A stretch of DNA of 25,430 nucleotides. Origin: Chromera velia. Its lineage: Eukaryota; Sar; Chromeraceae. Below are positions 9,938 to 21,046 of this stretch, one piece after another; position 1 is the stretch's first letter, and each line of letters begins with the position of its first letter. The notes under the pieces are model-generated. The model was not told the DNA's origin and made no database searches. It saw only the letters and a list, made by a program, of their open reading frames with translations. Position numbers and translations under genes: made by a program. The stretch lies in contig JAHBMJ010001369.1 in NCBI GenBank assembly GCA_018398765.1, forward strand, positions 6,607-32,036, read 5' to 3'.

Positions 9938-11975
9938 GCTAAAGAGAGGGGTGCAGAGTTTGGGGGAGAGAGAGAGAGATTCTGTTCCAAGAAGCATCAT
10001 GGAACAGGCTCTCTCTTTCTGCCTCTTGCAGCACTTGCTCACAGTCAGATTTTCCAGTATATTAATGGCATTTCAAAAAGGAAGGGAGAAGGAGAACGTG
10101 AACGCGAATGTGATTTCTTCGCTCTTGTCCTCTCTCTTGCCTTCTTATGTTCAGTCGAAGAGAGTACACAGGGCGAAAAGGAAATGAAATGAGAAGAGCA
10201 TGGGCAACCATCCTTCCTTGTCTCCTTTCGGTCCCTGCTGTTCTCTCTCTCTGTACGCTACTCGACTTATCTCCACATATCAATTCGGGTCTTCTTTTCT
10301 TGTCGTCTTTTCTGATCTCTCAACCTTCACAGAATCCAGATGGGAGTTGGTGGGCGGGTGGGTGAGGTGTGCAGAAGTTTCCCTTTTCCCACCTGCGAAT
10401 TCACTTAAGAGAAGAAAGAAACAGAGGTGCCGACAAAGTTGCCACTAATAGACTGGGAAGCACCTTTCTGAACCTTTTGGGAAGAGTGCAAGATCGACCC
10501 GAGGGAGGGAGAACCGTTGACAGAGTTTCCCTTCTTTTCGACCACTTTTGTCTTTCTCCCTGCATGTACATTCTCCTTCTGCCGGAAAATCTCCCCCTCT
10601 CTTTTATGTCATTTTCTGGGTCGTCTTGCCGTTTTTTTTGCACGACCCTTCTTACAAAGAGTACGTCTATCAATTAACATCAGAGGCTTAATTCTTTACA
10701 TGAATTTTTTTATGCGCCGGGAAATTATGGCTGTGAATTCAAAGCCTATTTCTATGCAGGTTTGCAAGTGGCTGCATATGTGGTTGAATGACGAAACGCG
10801 AACATGCTTAAATGATGCTTTAAAAGAAAATCTTTTTATTGTACATAATTCTAGACTATACTAGAGCTAGATACTAGAGACCATAGCTAGGACTATAACC
10901 TGAGAAAAAAATTTAAGGTTTGCATGTTTTGAAATGATAAACCTGAACCAGCTTGACAACTAGATTGACAAATAGCTTTAAAATCAGCTTTACCCTAGGC
11001 TTTACCCTAGAGGATTTGTCTTTAATTAGTGTGCGCTTATATAGTGATAAGTGATTTAGTGGTGCCCGACTTGGAGAGCACGCAGGGCTACTACCCAGGC
11101 TAGACGTGGCACCCTATACTACTAGCGCTTATAAAAGTGCCTGTGTCGTTTTGCATGTTGATTAATTGTATGATTGATACTAGGATTGATATAACTTGAA
11201 GCTAGTTAATAGGTTTCTCTGATACTTCTGCCCCACGGTCTTAATTCCTCTCATATTAAATTATAGGCAGACAACATATATAAAAAAATAGTCAAGGTCG
11301 ACATAATACTAAAACATAATTCTTATCGACACTCTAGTCGACACTTAGTGTCATTCAAAGCTCAAATGTCGACACTAACATTTATCGCATTATTCGTATA
11401 TAACATTTAACAACTCTATTGTTATATATATCATTTTTAGTTTTTATGCGTCTTTGTAACGCTTTAAGGGGTTTTAAACCGTTTTTTATTCTGTTTTTTG
11501 CGTAGCATTGCGATCGAATTCATATTCGTTTTTGTTCTGTCACTCATTGAACGACTTTGAGACCCTTTGAAGCTCTCTTTGAATTTTCAGACTGAATCTT
11601 AATGATGCATGCGTGGCATTGCGTACATGGACTCATGGAGCCACCGGCAGACAATCAAAAAGGCAAGGCCCCGCGGCAGCCCCCTTCCAAAGTGCACCCA
11701 CAACCATGCAATTCTTCACGTTTCCTCTCTCATGTGGGCTCTACATGACACTGTACGTGCACGAATTAATTCTTGAATTATACGCATTTGGTTGCAATTA
11801 AATTAGAAATCGTAACTGATCTGTTCGTCTACACAAAAAAGGCTTCATGTTCGCTGAGATCCATACATACATACGATTGGATATTAAAGCAACCACACAT
11901 GTAAGAGAATCAATCAATTCCGGGTGCGCTCTCATTCCGTATGTCCCCCTGCTTCTTTCCCCCTGCATGCATCTC

Positions 11976-12036
<61 letters not shown>

Positions 12037-12155
12037 TTCTTAATGTGATTCTTCACCTCATCACCACCCGCACTTCCTCCAGCCGTATTTTCTCTTTTTA
12101 TCTATCCACCCACTCACTGATCACTCTCATTCTTCTTTTCGTCCCCGTTTCTCCT
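9938..12155. other. Intergenic region between convergent genes, with an AT-rich island
   Basis: This 2.2-kb stretch separates the 3' ends of the EF-hand gene and AGXT2. The first part should hold the EF-hand gene's 3' UTR. From about 10650 to 11600 the base composition turns AT-rich, with CTAG clusters near 10850-10900, a doubled CTTTACCCTAG at about 10989-11011, and four TCGACA-type copies at 11297-11376. I find no coding frame with recognisable features. The island could be an old, decayed transposon, but I found no terminal repeats. Confidence 0.5.
11977..12034 (+). repeat. Compound (CT)n(GT)n microsatellite
   Basis: A CT run followed immediately by a GT run, about 120 bp downstream of the AGXT2 stop codon. 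It has the same order and strand as the compound tract in intron 7 of the EF-hand gene. Confidence 0.9.
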
Positions 12156-14993
12156 TCAGATCTTCTTTAAGGCCTGCTCAAGGGAGTGAGCGAAGAACTC
12201 TGCATCCTCCATCGTGATGCACATCGGCGGCTTGATCCTCAGAACGTTGCCGTGAAGTCCGCCCTTGCCAACAAGAATGCCGGACTCACGAAGACTCTCA
12301 AACACCTCGTTGGTCTCAGCCTTTGCAGGCTCCTTGGTCTCGCGGTCCTTCACCAGCTCCACACCAAGCATCAACCCTCGGCCTCTAACATCCCCCACCA
12401 GCTCGTACTGGTCCTTCAATCCTGCCAGACGACCCTTGAGGTACCCCCCCACGTGGGCGCAGTTCGCCTGAAGACCCTCCTCCTCGATCACCTGAGATCA
12501 GTCCATCCATCCATCCATCCCTCCATTTATCCATCCATCCATCCATCCCTCCATTTATTCATCCATCCATCCATCCATCCCTCCATTTATTCATCCATCC
12601 CTCCATCCCTCCACTTATTCATCCATCCATCCATCCATCCATCCATCCATCCCTCCATTTATTCATCCATCCATCCATCGGCCATTCAACCCATCTGACA
12701 TGCAATCAATGAGTGAATCAACTGAAGCCTCAATCAATTAACCCATTAATGACTCAATCAACAAGTCAGTCAGTTGTCGGAGCAGCCGCCCATGCAACCA
12801 ATCTTTTCAAACAATGCGACTGCACTTCATCGTGAGTGCTGTGCATCTTTCTTTTCCTGTCCCCATCATGAAAGTGGATCTGCTTCCAAGCCAGTCAGCA
12901 AATATTTTCTTTGATGTGCCCCTCCTCAAAACCCATGCTTGATTGCGGGCTCGGGTGTTCATCAAGGAAGAAGGACAAGTGGTAGCTCGTTTTCAGTATC
13001 AGGAGGTCGCAAAGAGCGACCACCACGAGAACCTTCGAAACTATCGCAACAAACATGCCAGAGGATGGGAAGACACGAGGGCAGAGGAAGGAATGCGGAA
13101 CAGAGGGGGCGGACCAGGGGTCGATTGTGTAAGGGATTCTCAAGTGACCTGTCTCTGACTAACACCCACACAAGCCATTTACTTTCCCACTCACCTCCAA
13201 CACAGCGCGTCCGGCTGCACACGCCATCGGGTTACCTCCGTATGTGTTGAAGAACAGCTTATCGTTCACACGCTCCATCACCTCCTTCTTTGCAACCACA
13301 GCCCCCATTGGAAATCCGTTGGCAATACCCTTCGCCATAGTGACGATGTCGGGCTCTACACCGTGGCTCCTGCACACACAGGGCCGGACACAGACTCCGT
13401 CCACCCGCCCCCTTCTTTCCTGATACCTCCCTCCCCTCCCTTCATTTTCGATGTTTCACTGAATTCAACATCCCTAACATCCTCCTTTTTTTCCTTCCTT
13501 GCTTCGATTCTGCATTCCCCTGCTGCTTCATCCCAATTTCAAAAACACGCAGCTCAGCTTATAGCTGACAACTTGTGATCCCAGTAACTCTTTTACACGT
13601 CTATGAAAGCACACGCACACGCGCATGTACACACACAAAGACAGAAAGAAAGGGACAGCAGGAAGGAAGGAAGGAAGGAAGGGAGGGAGGGACGAAGTGA
13701 CAAAAAAAAAAGAGAAAGGCTGACTGGAATCCCCAGAACTCGCTGCCCATTCTCCCGAATCCGGTCTGCACCTCGTCTGCAATGCACAGGCCCCCGTGGC
13801 TTCTCACGATGTGGTACGCCTGTTGCAGGTACCCAGGAGGGAAGGTCACTGCACCCCCCACACCCTGAATTGACTCAGCAATGAACGCAGCCACGCGGCC
13901 GCTGGTTGAAAACTGAATGGCAGACGCAAGCTCGGCGGCGTAGAAGTCGGCTGCCATATTCTTCGGCACAGCAGATCTGAAAGAGTGGGGACAGGCCACG
14001 TGGTGGATGCCAAACCCCTGGGGCAGAGAATATTTCCAGGTAGACAGGGCAGTCACGCCCATGGTGTGTGCGCTCATTCCGTGATAACAGTTCCGAAGCG
14101 CCAGAATGTCAAAGGAGCCCGTGTAGATCCTCGCAAGCACCATTGCGAGGTCGTTAGCCTCGCTTCCTGAGTTGGTGAAGAAAACAGTTCCGTCCTTCAG
14201 ATTCTCCACATCTGCAAACTTGGCCATCAACTCCTGTGAGTAGAGGGCAATCTGGGGGTTCAAGTAGATGTTCGTAGTGTGCTGGAGTCTCTGCATCTGG
14301 TCAGTGACGGCCTTGGTAACCTTCGGGTGGCAGTGCCCAACTGCACTCACACATACGCAGGGGGAAGGAAACTCATGAACGTCTTTTCTTATTTTCGCTC
14401 AGACTGCCGCAACCCCCGACTGCATTCATTCGAATGAAATACGGATGACCTCAAAAGGGTGCGTACATGGAGATGCGCCCCTTCATGTTGTGCCTCCCTT
14501 CCCCGAAACACACTAACACATAGAAACTTTTTCAGGCACCCGCACACCAAACATCCCCCCCCCCCCGCTCCACACAAACAGACACAAACGCGCGCGCGCG
14601 CGCACAGGCGCACTGGACATCACTCGTGCACAGGTCGTAGACGGGAGGAAAGAAGCCGAAGTGTCCAAATGCTTCTCTCCTCTCTCTCACCTCACCTGAG
14701 ACTGTGACGATCCCCGCGAACATGTCCAGGTACCTTCTTCCCGTTTCATCGAAGAGATACTGCTGCTTCCCCTCCACGATCATCACGGGTTTCTTGTAGA
14801 ACGTCACGAGAGGCCCGTGGAATTGGGTCCTCATCTGGTGGACCTGCTCGTTCGAGGGACCGTCATAGGTGGGGGGGGTGAAGGCGAAGGGGGGGAGCGG
14901 GGTGCCACTCATCCCCCGGTGTATGCCAGAAGAGAGACTGCGCGGAAGGAGGCCCATAAGGGCTCGTCTGCCTGTCTGGGAGGATGAGATCAT
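12156..14993 (-). CDS. AGXT2: Alanine--glyoxylate aminotransferase 2, mitochondrial, 4 exons
   Basis: Exons on the minus strand: 14993-14696, 14340-13725, 13369-13195, 12491-12156. They join in phase to 474 codons plus TGA. This is a class-III pyridoxal-phosphate aminotransferase. In the AGXT2 family it moves the amino group of alanine to glyoxylate, giving glycine and pyruvate. Residues 157-163 (Ser-Gly-Ser-Glu-Ala-Asn-Asp) bind the cofactor phosphate. Asp288 in Ala-Asp-Glu-Val-Gln-Thr-Gly matches the residue pairing with the pyridine nitrogen, and Lys318 in Met-Ala-Lys-Gly is the Schiff-base lysine. Phe-Trp-Gly-Phe-Gln before it and the Gly-Gly-Asn-Pro-Met-Ala-Cys after it are family hallmarks. 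The first about 30 residues are Arg/Ser-rich without acidic residues, like a mitochondrial presequence. ATG 14993 was chosen because the frame upstream offers only GTG. The length is slightly below the animal enzyme's. It is very likely intact and functional. A substrate role beyond alanine/glyoxylate, such as beta-aminoisobutyrate or dimethylarginine as in animals, cannot be told from sequence. Confidence 0.94.
12503..12682 (+). repeat. (CCAT)n microsatellite in AGXT2 intron 3
   Basis: CCAT units are interrupted by CCCTCCATTTATTCAT segments, giving a higher-order repeat of roughly 40-60 bp. It begins about 10 bp from the acceptor of AGXT2 exon 4, on the strand opposite to the gene. Confidence 0.9.
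13660..13692 (+). repeat. (GGAA)n/(GGGA)n tract in AGXT2 intron 2
   Basis: Short GGAA then GGGA repeats. On the coding strand they read as TTCC/TCCC, downstream of the exon 2 donor. Confidence 0.8.
14588..14604. repeat. (CG)n tract in AGXT2 intron 1
   Basis: An alternating CG run of about 16 bp, preceded at about 14557-14566 by a run of C. Alternating CG of this length can adopt Z-DNA in vitro; any role here is unknown. Confidence 0.7.
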
Positions 14994-15368
14994 GGTCCAA
15001 AATCCCAGACGCACAGAGAATCGCTTGAGTGTGTATCACAGAAAGGAGACGGCAAAGAGCGTTCTTGGGGTCCAACTTGGGGATCTCCTGGCCGAGAGCA
15101 AGAGCAGCCGAGAGACTCGCTGACAGTAGCAGGCACCCTTGCTACGACACCTGTATAGGCAAGAAAGGCGAATCTTCGGTCGCGTCTGGTATCTTCATGT
15201 CCTTTCGGGAGCAAGTGACTCACCCCCGGCAGGTCTTGCCGTTTCTTTCCGTGATGCATGCTTTTTGGGCGGCAGGGCCGCGGGGTCGCGCGCGCGAGCA
15301 TATATTTTGCACGGCCCGCCGCGGCCGCGCGCGCGGGTCCGATTTCAGAGACGCCAAGATTTAATTGG
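14994..15368 (-). promoter_or_regulatory. Upstream region of AGXT2
   Basis: This 375-bp stretch lies between the AGXT2 start codon and the 3' end of the retroelement. It contains a strongly CpG-rich segment (about 15275-15340) in which two CGCGCGCG runs flank a short CATATATTTTGC core. A promoter role is inferred from position only. Together with 21323-21752 it is probably the remaining half of an ancestral divergent promoter. Confidence 0.35.
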
Positions 15369-15563
15369 TTCCTCGCAGGCTGCTATGTCGCAGATAGCCA
15401 CTAGGCTCGGGTATATCGGAGGCCTTTGCTGTCGGGTATATCGTATCTGCGGCTAGAGAGCCATCTTAGGCTCACGAGCACACAAGCGGGACTAGTCAGA
15501 CCGATATAGCGTAGATCGTTTTGCGATCCACCACTATAATCGGACGACTCGAACTGTAACCCC
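15369..15563 (-). repeat. Split direct repeat B2 (3' end of the element)
   Basis: About 195 bp, roughly 94% identical by eye to 15979-16173; the differences are transitions. It contains an 8-bp inverted pair (CGCAGATA/TATCTGCG) and a small hairpin-like GATCG-loop-CGATC, both conserved in B1. Confidence 0.9.
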
Positions 15564-15702
15564 CCCCTGAGCTAATCATAGCTAACGTCACCACCGCTAT
15601 CAACCCGTGCGGACAGATCTAGTCTGCCGGATGGGTGAGTGGGGTGTATACGTGACTGCCCACGATTATAAGGGGGAAAAAGTGGTGGGAGGGTGGGCAA
15701 AC

Positions 15703-15978
15703 AAAAAACGGGACTTCGATTTGATAATCGAGTCCGTCGCGATGAGAAAGGAGGTGGAGTGCTTAGCAAGCTAAGTAAGGCTTAGCTGCTTTCTCCAGCT
15801 TTCTGTCAAATCGGTCTGTCAACAGCTCAAAATTTTCCATCTCGTAGCGTTTGACGCTATGTGCGGGGATAATTTCGTGAGGCCGGTCCTTAGGCCCTAA
15901 GCCCGTGGAATCGGCCAACTCGCTAAGCCTGGCGAGGAACACCGGCTTTCGCACGCGGAGCCTACTAACGCCGACACA
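15703..15978 (-). repeat. Split direct repeat A2
   Basis: 276 bp, about 96% identical by eye to A1 at 21047-21322. It abuts B1 exactly at 15978/15979, so that the B1-A2 boundary looks like a joined 3'-end/5'-end circle junction. A frame of about 72 codons is open in both A copies, but 5 of about 10 substitutions within it change the residue, so I do not call it a gene. Confidence 0.9.
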
Positions 15979-16173
15979 TTCCTCGCAGGCTGCTATGTCG
16001 CAGATAGCCACTAGGCTTAGGTATATCAGAGGCCTTTGCTGTCGGGTATATCGTGTCTGCGGCTAGAGAGCCATCTTAGGCTCACGAGTATGTAAGCAGG
16101 ACTAGTCAGACCGATATAGCGTAGATCGTTTTACGATCCACCACTATAATCGGACGACTCGAACCGCAACCCT
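15979..16173 (-). repeat. Split direct repeat B1
   Basis: The inner copy of the B repeat, directly followed on the minus strand by A2. It lies 260 bp downstream of the recombinase stop codon. Confidence 0.9.
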
Positions 16174-16433
16174 CCAACTACTCGCTATTGGTGAGGCCTC
16201 CATATACCCGCGAAAGTCTCTGTATCAGATTCTGGGGAATGCGGTCCTGCTAGGCGGTACGGGCTCTAGTTCAGAACTGCTCGTGAACTAGTCTAGGAAT
16301 GCTACCCTAGGAGGTAGTCCTATAACTGACCAATTTGAAAGCTCTCTGCAGCTGACCACATCTCAAAAATATGTGAGGCTAGGGATTGAGACCTATACGT
16401 ACGTACATGCTTAGTTGATTAAGGCATTCAAAT

Positions 16434-18212
16434 TTACATCTTGGCTTGGAACTCCCGAAGCTCTTGAAGAGGCCGGAAACCGTAGGCTGCCCCTGCTGAC
16501 TTCCCTCTGTGGCCAATCAGATCAATTTGAACGTCTTCTGGGAACCCCAGGCGGAGCAGCCGAGAGTAGCCCCCCTTACGGAAGCTGTGTACCGCAATGT
16601 CTTTTGCCTGTGCCTGTGTCAGGCGGGCTGCGAAGGCCTCCCGGACGGACTGATGCCAGGTTGAACGTTGGAGAGTTGGTGTTCGTGCATCTCCCCCCGC
16701 TTTTGCATAGTCAAAAGACTCTGCCCATCTCGCTTCCCTAGTGGTCCTGAAGATTGGGCCCTCTGCCGGAGCCACTGCAAGGAAACGATCCCAGACTGCC
16801 CCTACATGCACCCTGGAGGTGAACTTGGGGAGAGGTAGCCATTAACCTCTGCCATAGGGATCGTTTTTCTGTCTCACAATGAACAAGGCAAACCCATCTG
16901 GGATTTTGTTCCCTTGGTTGTCTAAAAAGAACGCTCCACTCTCCGTCGTCTTATAGCATCGCATCACGTGGCTTTTGGTCAGATGTTGTACGTCCTTAAA
17001 CCGCTGGCATCCAAAAAACAGCATTGAGGCAAGGGTGGCATCTCTACGTGCTTTCAGCAGCGTGCAGTTACTGCTGTTACGTGTGGGTCCCTCGAGGAAG
17101 TGAGTCAACACCTGTTCGAACTCCTGACGTGTGAGGGGTCTCTTTCCCTGCACATGGTGGCGCAATTGCTTTTCTAGGCCATGCCAGTAATGGATAAGGG
17201 CGGGGTGTTCGAACGGAGGGGGGGGAAGGCCTTGACATTTATGTTCCCACTGGATTGCGCTCCTCCATATCCTTTTCACGGACGCCGGCCTCCCATCCAG
17301 AGCGGAAAACACGGCGGCTGCCTGCCAAACCTCTGTCATGGGGAGGAATTCATCCAGATTTTGAGGGCTCAACGCGCGGACTGCTCTGAGAGCGTCTTTA
17401 TATGACTTGCGGGTCGAAGGAGCTAAGGCCTCTCGATCGATTTGCAATGCTCTAGCAAACAGCGCATGAGTTGCTGCGGAAGCTGATGGGGGAGGGCGAT
17501 GGGCTGCAAGCTGGCGTGTCTCTCTGTGGATGTATATCAACGCCGGAAGGAAAGGGGTCGTGGACGGGTGGGCAAAAGGCATTTGGTCAGCCGTTTTGGT
17601 TGCTGGGTATGGCTCTCCATGTCTGGAGGTGCTCCGACGGGAGGCTGTCTCAGAGGCCGATGGGCCCCACCCCCTGAGAGAGGTGGGACATGCCATCTGG
17701 GCAAACACGGACTGTGGTCTGCTTGCCTGGGACTGGTTTGGCGGAGAGGAGCCTGAAGCGTCTGCTTGCATCCCTTTTCTCTTTGTTACTGGTTGGCTGG
17801 GAGAGGTAGCCTTGGCTTGCTCTGCCGACGTCTGTTCTCCTCTTGCGATGGCGTTATTTGCCACTGTCATCCACGTAAGGGGAATGGGAGTTGGAGGGGG
17901 TGGGGGAGGTCTCGGCACTGGTTTTGGAGGTGCCCGCTGGGAAGTTGCTGCGGTTGCACCTCCTATGTTTCTCTGTTCCTGCTTGTTTTATACTCGAGCA
18001 GGGGGCAGCGCTGGCTGCTGCGGTTTTGCCGGCCCAGAGCCCGTATGTCTCTGTCCATGAGGGCCCACTGGACGTGACGTCTGTTTCCAGAGGTTCTCAA
18101 CCGGTCCTAAGAGAACCCTTCTTAGCGGCCCTCTGGCCCCTGCATACACATGTAGGCGTGCCATTAACTTTGCTCTCAAGTGCCTATAATGGTGATGACT
18201 ATTTGACGGCAC
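16434..18212 (-). pseudogene. Tyrosine recombinase of the retroelement, two in-frame stops
   Basis: One frame runs from 18212 to a stop at 16434, broken only by TAA at 17990-17988 and TAA at 16844-16842. The N-terminal third is Pro/Ser/Gln-rich. A core-binding-like helical region (Ser-Thr-Arg-Lys-Ser-Tyr onward) precedes the catalytic domain. The catalytic set is visible: the first Arg in Cys-Gln-Arg-Phe-Lys-Asp-Val, then His-x-Phe-Arg-Lys-Gly-Gly (HxxR), Gly-His-Arg-Gly, and the nucleophile Tyr in Ala-Ala-Tyr-Gly-Phe. In the family this enzyme integrates the circular cDNA. The nominal start codons here are GTG, so the original start is unclear. A TAG precedes the frame. The second stop separates the first catalytic Arg from the rest, so the protein is inactive as it stands. 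Confidence 0.85.
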
Positions 18213-18601
18213 CTTAAGAAGCTACTGCAAACAGCACTCGTGTATGAACTGGTAGACGAACTGAGCGTGGATAAGCGAATCAGAATTAAAGCGATGCCTA
18301 GTGTATGTATGAGTTAAGAGGGAAGTATGTCTAATACCTACCTCCCTCTTGCTCTGATCCTTTTGCTGGGTGGTACCCGACCGCTTGGAGTTATGACTCT
18401 CATGCGGATCTAAAAGCCTTAGGGCTTTGACTGATGCTATTGCCTTCTGTAAATGAGGTTTTATTGTAGGTTAGTTCATAACATTGTACCAGCCAGTGGA
18501 ACCTGAATATAAAATTTCAGTAATTGACAATGTCGATGTCTGCTTCGGCAGGTAAGCGGCCTGTCTACCTGCATGAGTAGCCTGAATCCTTCATACACTT
18601 T
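18213..18601 (-). other. Element interior without a readable frame
   Basis: About 390 bp between the RNase H frame and the recombinase frame. No domain is recognisable on either strand. It may be an intergenic spacer of the element or a decayed link region. Confidence 0.4.
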
Positions 18602-19680
18602 TCATGGAAGAACTCTCAATAAGACTGCTGACTCCATCCACGATTGTGCAAGAGACAACTCAGCAGGCGTGGTCTCAAGATCTGGAGTGACGTCTGTGAT
18701 ACGGGTGGGCGGCTCAGCCTCAAACAGCTGTGTGCCTGCTGGAAAGCTTACTATTGGGTGTCCATACTCTCTGGTGGTTTGGAACCAGGCTGCTGAAGGC
18801 AATACCGGAAGCAGGAGGAAGTGTGACGACTGGGGGTCTGACCGTGCGGACACACGCGCGGCTGAGACTGCCTGAGCTCGGTACTCTGGTGAAGGGATCC
18901 ACACATGTGGCATAGCCTGAAGCCTGGCTCTTTGAGGAAGAGGGTAGGCTTGCAAAACTGTGACAAAGTCCGCTGCCGGCTGCTCGCGAGAGCTCGTTGG
19001 GGCGTGCTGTCTCAAGGCCTGTCGGATAGTCTGAGTGCAGCTGCTAGAGAGCCTTCTCTCTGCCCAACCCTGACGCAACACTCGCGACAGTTCGTCAGCT
19101 GTCTCATTCAACACTCCTGGAAGGTGAACCGCATATAGCGTGACTCCATTAGCCTGGATAAGGCGATGCAACTCACTTGCCAGCTCGTTCAGAGCTGCTG
19201 CTGAACTGTACCCCTTATTAATCACTGCTACTGTGGCATTGTTGTCAGATCGGACAACCACCCATTTGCCCTGGAGAAGGGGCTGCCAATATGCTAAGGC
19301 TAACACGACCGTCTTCAGTTCTCTCCAATTAGAGGAGTTGTGTGCCTGACTCTCAGTCCATCCGCACGCCCAGGCCTGACGAGCTGGCCAAAGAGTACCT
19401 CCTCCCCCCAGGCTCGATGCGTCTGTGGTGACAAGGACTGCCCCTTCTGGGAGGCACTGAAACGCATCCACTGCTGGAGCAGGAAGGGACGGTAAGATGG
19501 AGGGGGACCACGGGGCTAAATCTGTACCTGCGCTGTCTATGTGGAACAGCTGTTAGCTAGGGGACGTCTCTATATGTAGGCGCCGCTGCCACCAAAAAAG
19601 CTCTGCTCGGCAGGCTCTCGGTAGTCCTCCTGTACGTGCTATAGCTGTGCGTTTAGTGCTGAGCCATTGCTGTCGGCTGA
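18602..19680 (-). pseudogene. RNase H region of the retroelement
   Basis: The frame continues from about 19680 to TGA at 18604-18602, with TAA at 19555-19553. From 19471 it is open for 289 codons. The RNase H acidic residues are all visible in order: Asp in Thr-Thr-Asp-Ala-Ser, Glu in Trp-Arg-Glu-Leu-Lys, Asp in Arg-Ser-Asp-Asn-Asn, and Asp in Thr-Ala-Asp-Glu-Leu-Ser-Arg. RNase H removes the RNA template during reverse transcription. It follows the RT frame after a single frameshift at about 19680, so RT and RNase H were presumably one polyprotein. The roughly 150 residues after the RNase H core have no recognisable domain. Confidence 0.85.
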
Positions 19681-20591
19681 TCTGAGCCTATGATGTGAGA
19701 GAAGCTTGCTGTGACCACAGGGCTTGTAGCCACATTCCCCCTTCTGGCCATACGTGCAACAAATGTAACAGCTTTTCCACATACCGACACGAAATCCCCC
19801 CACGTCGTGGAGCCGTTGCTGTCGGCTAGCAACCTGTCCACGGCTGCTGCGTACTTGAGCCTCTTCTTTTCGGGGATATTAAGCAAGGGAGGGTGAGAGG
19901 ACAACAAGGTGCCAATCACCGCTAACGACTGTGCTGGGCCTTCTACTTTATGCTCACTAACCTCATAGCCAAGGCTCTTTAGGAAGGCTAAGGTCTTTGT
20001 CAAAACCGCCGCTGCCTGTGCTTTCTTCCTGAATGCTGAGTGGAAGTCATCCAAATACGGTTGCCAGCCCCAGAGGCCTTGGCGGACTGCTGCTTTCACA
20101 ATCTCCAGTGAGAAAGACTGAAAAAAGAAGGGGGTGGAACGGAACCCGAAATTGAGAAATCGGTACACATAATAGGAATTTTGAAAGGGATGCCAAAACC
20201 CAAGCAAATGGCAGTGGTCTGCTCTCACTGGGTAGTGGAGAAACCCGTCCTTCAGGTCTATCTTCACCTGCTAACCTTTGTATGGCGTGACTGCTGCGAA
20301 GTCCTGAATGGTAGGCAAAGTCATCGGGCACTTCTGTAGTGCGTCGTTCAGCCCTGAAGCCGAGGCATCATAGATGATGCGTGTCTTTCCCTCCTTGGCG
20401 ACAACACCTAAGGGGGCTACCAACTAAGGGCGGAAGTCCACGAGATGAATCTTCCCCAACTCTTCTAGCCGGTTGAGCTCTGCTTCAACTGCGGACCGAT
20501 GTTCTGCATCCGTGACTGAGGGGTAGTTAGGCTTCTCTGACCGTTCTGGCCAGTACTGTAAGGGGAGGTCCATGCCTTCTCTGATTGCTCA
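19653..20591 (-). pseudogene. Reverse transcriptase of the retroelement, broken by three in-frame stops
   Basis: In one frame, interrupted by TGA 20591-20589, TAG 20426-20424 and TAG 20273-20271, lies a reverse transcriptase. Lys-Ile-Asp-Leu-Lys-Asp-Gly-Phe is the motif holding the first catalytic Asp. Tyr-Leu-Asp-Asp-Phe is the YxDD box with the other two. Upstream, Arg-Ile-Ile-Tyr-Asp-Ala-Ser-Ala-Ser-Gly-Leu-Asn-Asp resembles the finger motif of DIRS/Ngaro enzymes. Each stop is one transition from a sense codon. Downstream the frame shifts into the RNase H frame. The longest unbroken piece is 20267-19653 (204 codons). Confidence 0.88.
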
Positions 20592-21046
20592 GACATACGC
20601 AGGGCTGAAACCCGCCGCCTCGGCGGCTGATGGGCATAGTTGACGTCCTCTGTTCTACTCCAGTAAAGAGGGAAGAGATGCCGGCAGGCCTGCTTCTGTG
20701 TGCGGTAGAGCCTATGAGAGGGTTTGTCCTTTTGGTAGGACTCTTTCCTGTGCCCATGGCGGCAGTGGCGGATCTGAATGGACATTGTGCGTTGGTGGCT
20801 CAGCCTCGATCTCGTCTGCAGCCAATTGTGACAGTTGTGGGTGAACTACACAAATAGAACAGGGACAGATACGTGTCTATCTTTAACTGCAACGCATCTT
20901 ATCATATTTAGAAGCGTACATGCAGTTATTGAGAAAAAAACAAAAAAATTTTGTTTACATGTCTGGATAAGACCGATTCGACACGTCCTTATAAGTGACA
21001 TTGTCCATAACTTTGTAAGCCATCCTAAGGGATGTAAATAAATCGT
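20592..21046 (-). other. 5' interior of the retroelement, no recognisable gag
   Basis: This stretch lies between repeat A1 and the RT. Short frames of 60-106 codons overlap on the minus strand, some Arg/His/Ser-rich, but none shows a zinc knuckle or other Gag feature. At about 450 bp it is shorter than a typical Gag ORF, so the gene may have been deleted. Confidence 0.4.

Noticed and set aside
11060-11085. TGGTGCCCGACTTGGAG as a retroviral-type primer-binding site
   Set aside because: There is no LTR upstream and no gag-pol frame nearby. A single TGGTGCC-like string is weak evidence.
15763-15978. A protein gene of about 72 codons inside repeat A, open in both copies
   Set aside because: About half of the substitutions between copies change the residue, which gives no sign of purifying selection, and the ORF has no known motif. 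The two upstream starts differ and lie outside the repeat.
16434-20591. In-frame TAA/TAG read as sense (reassigned genetic code)
   Set aside because: The three host genes together have about 1,150 codons with no in-frame TAA or TAG, and the two complete ones end in TGA. The stops occur only in the decayed element, where point mutation explains them.
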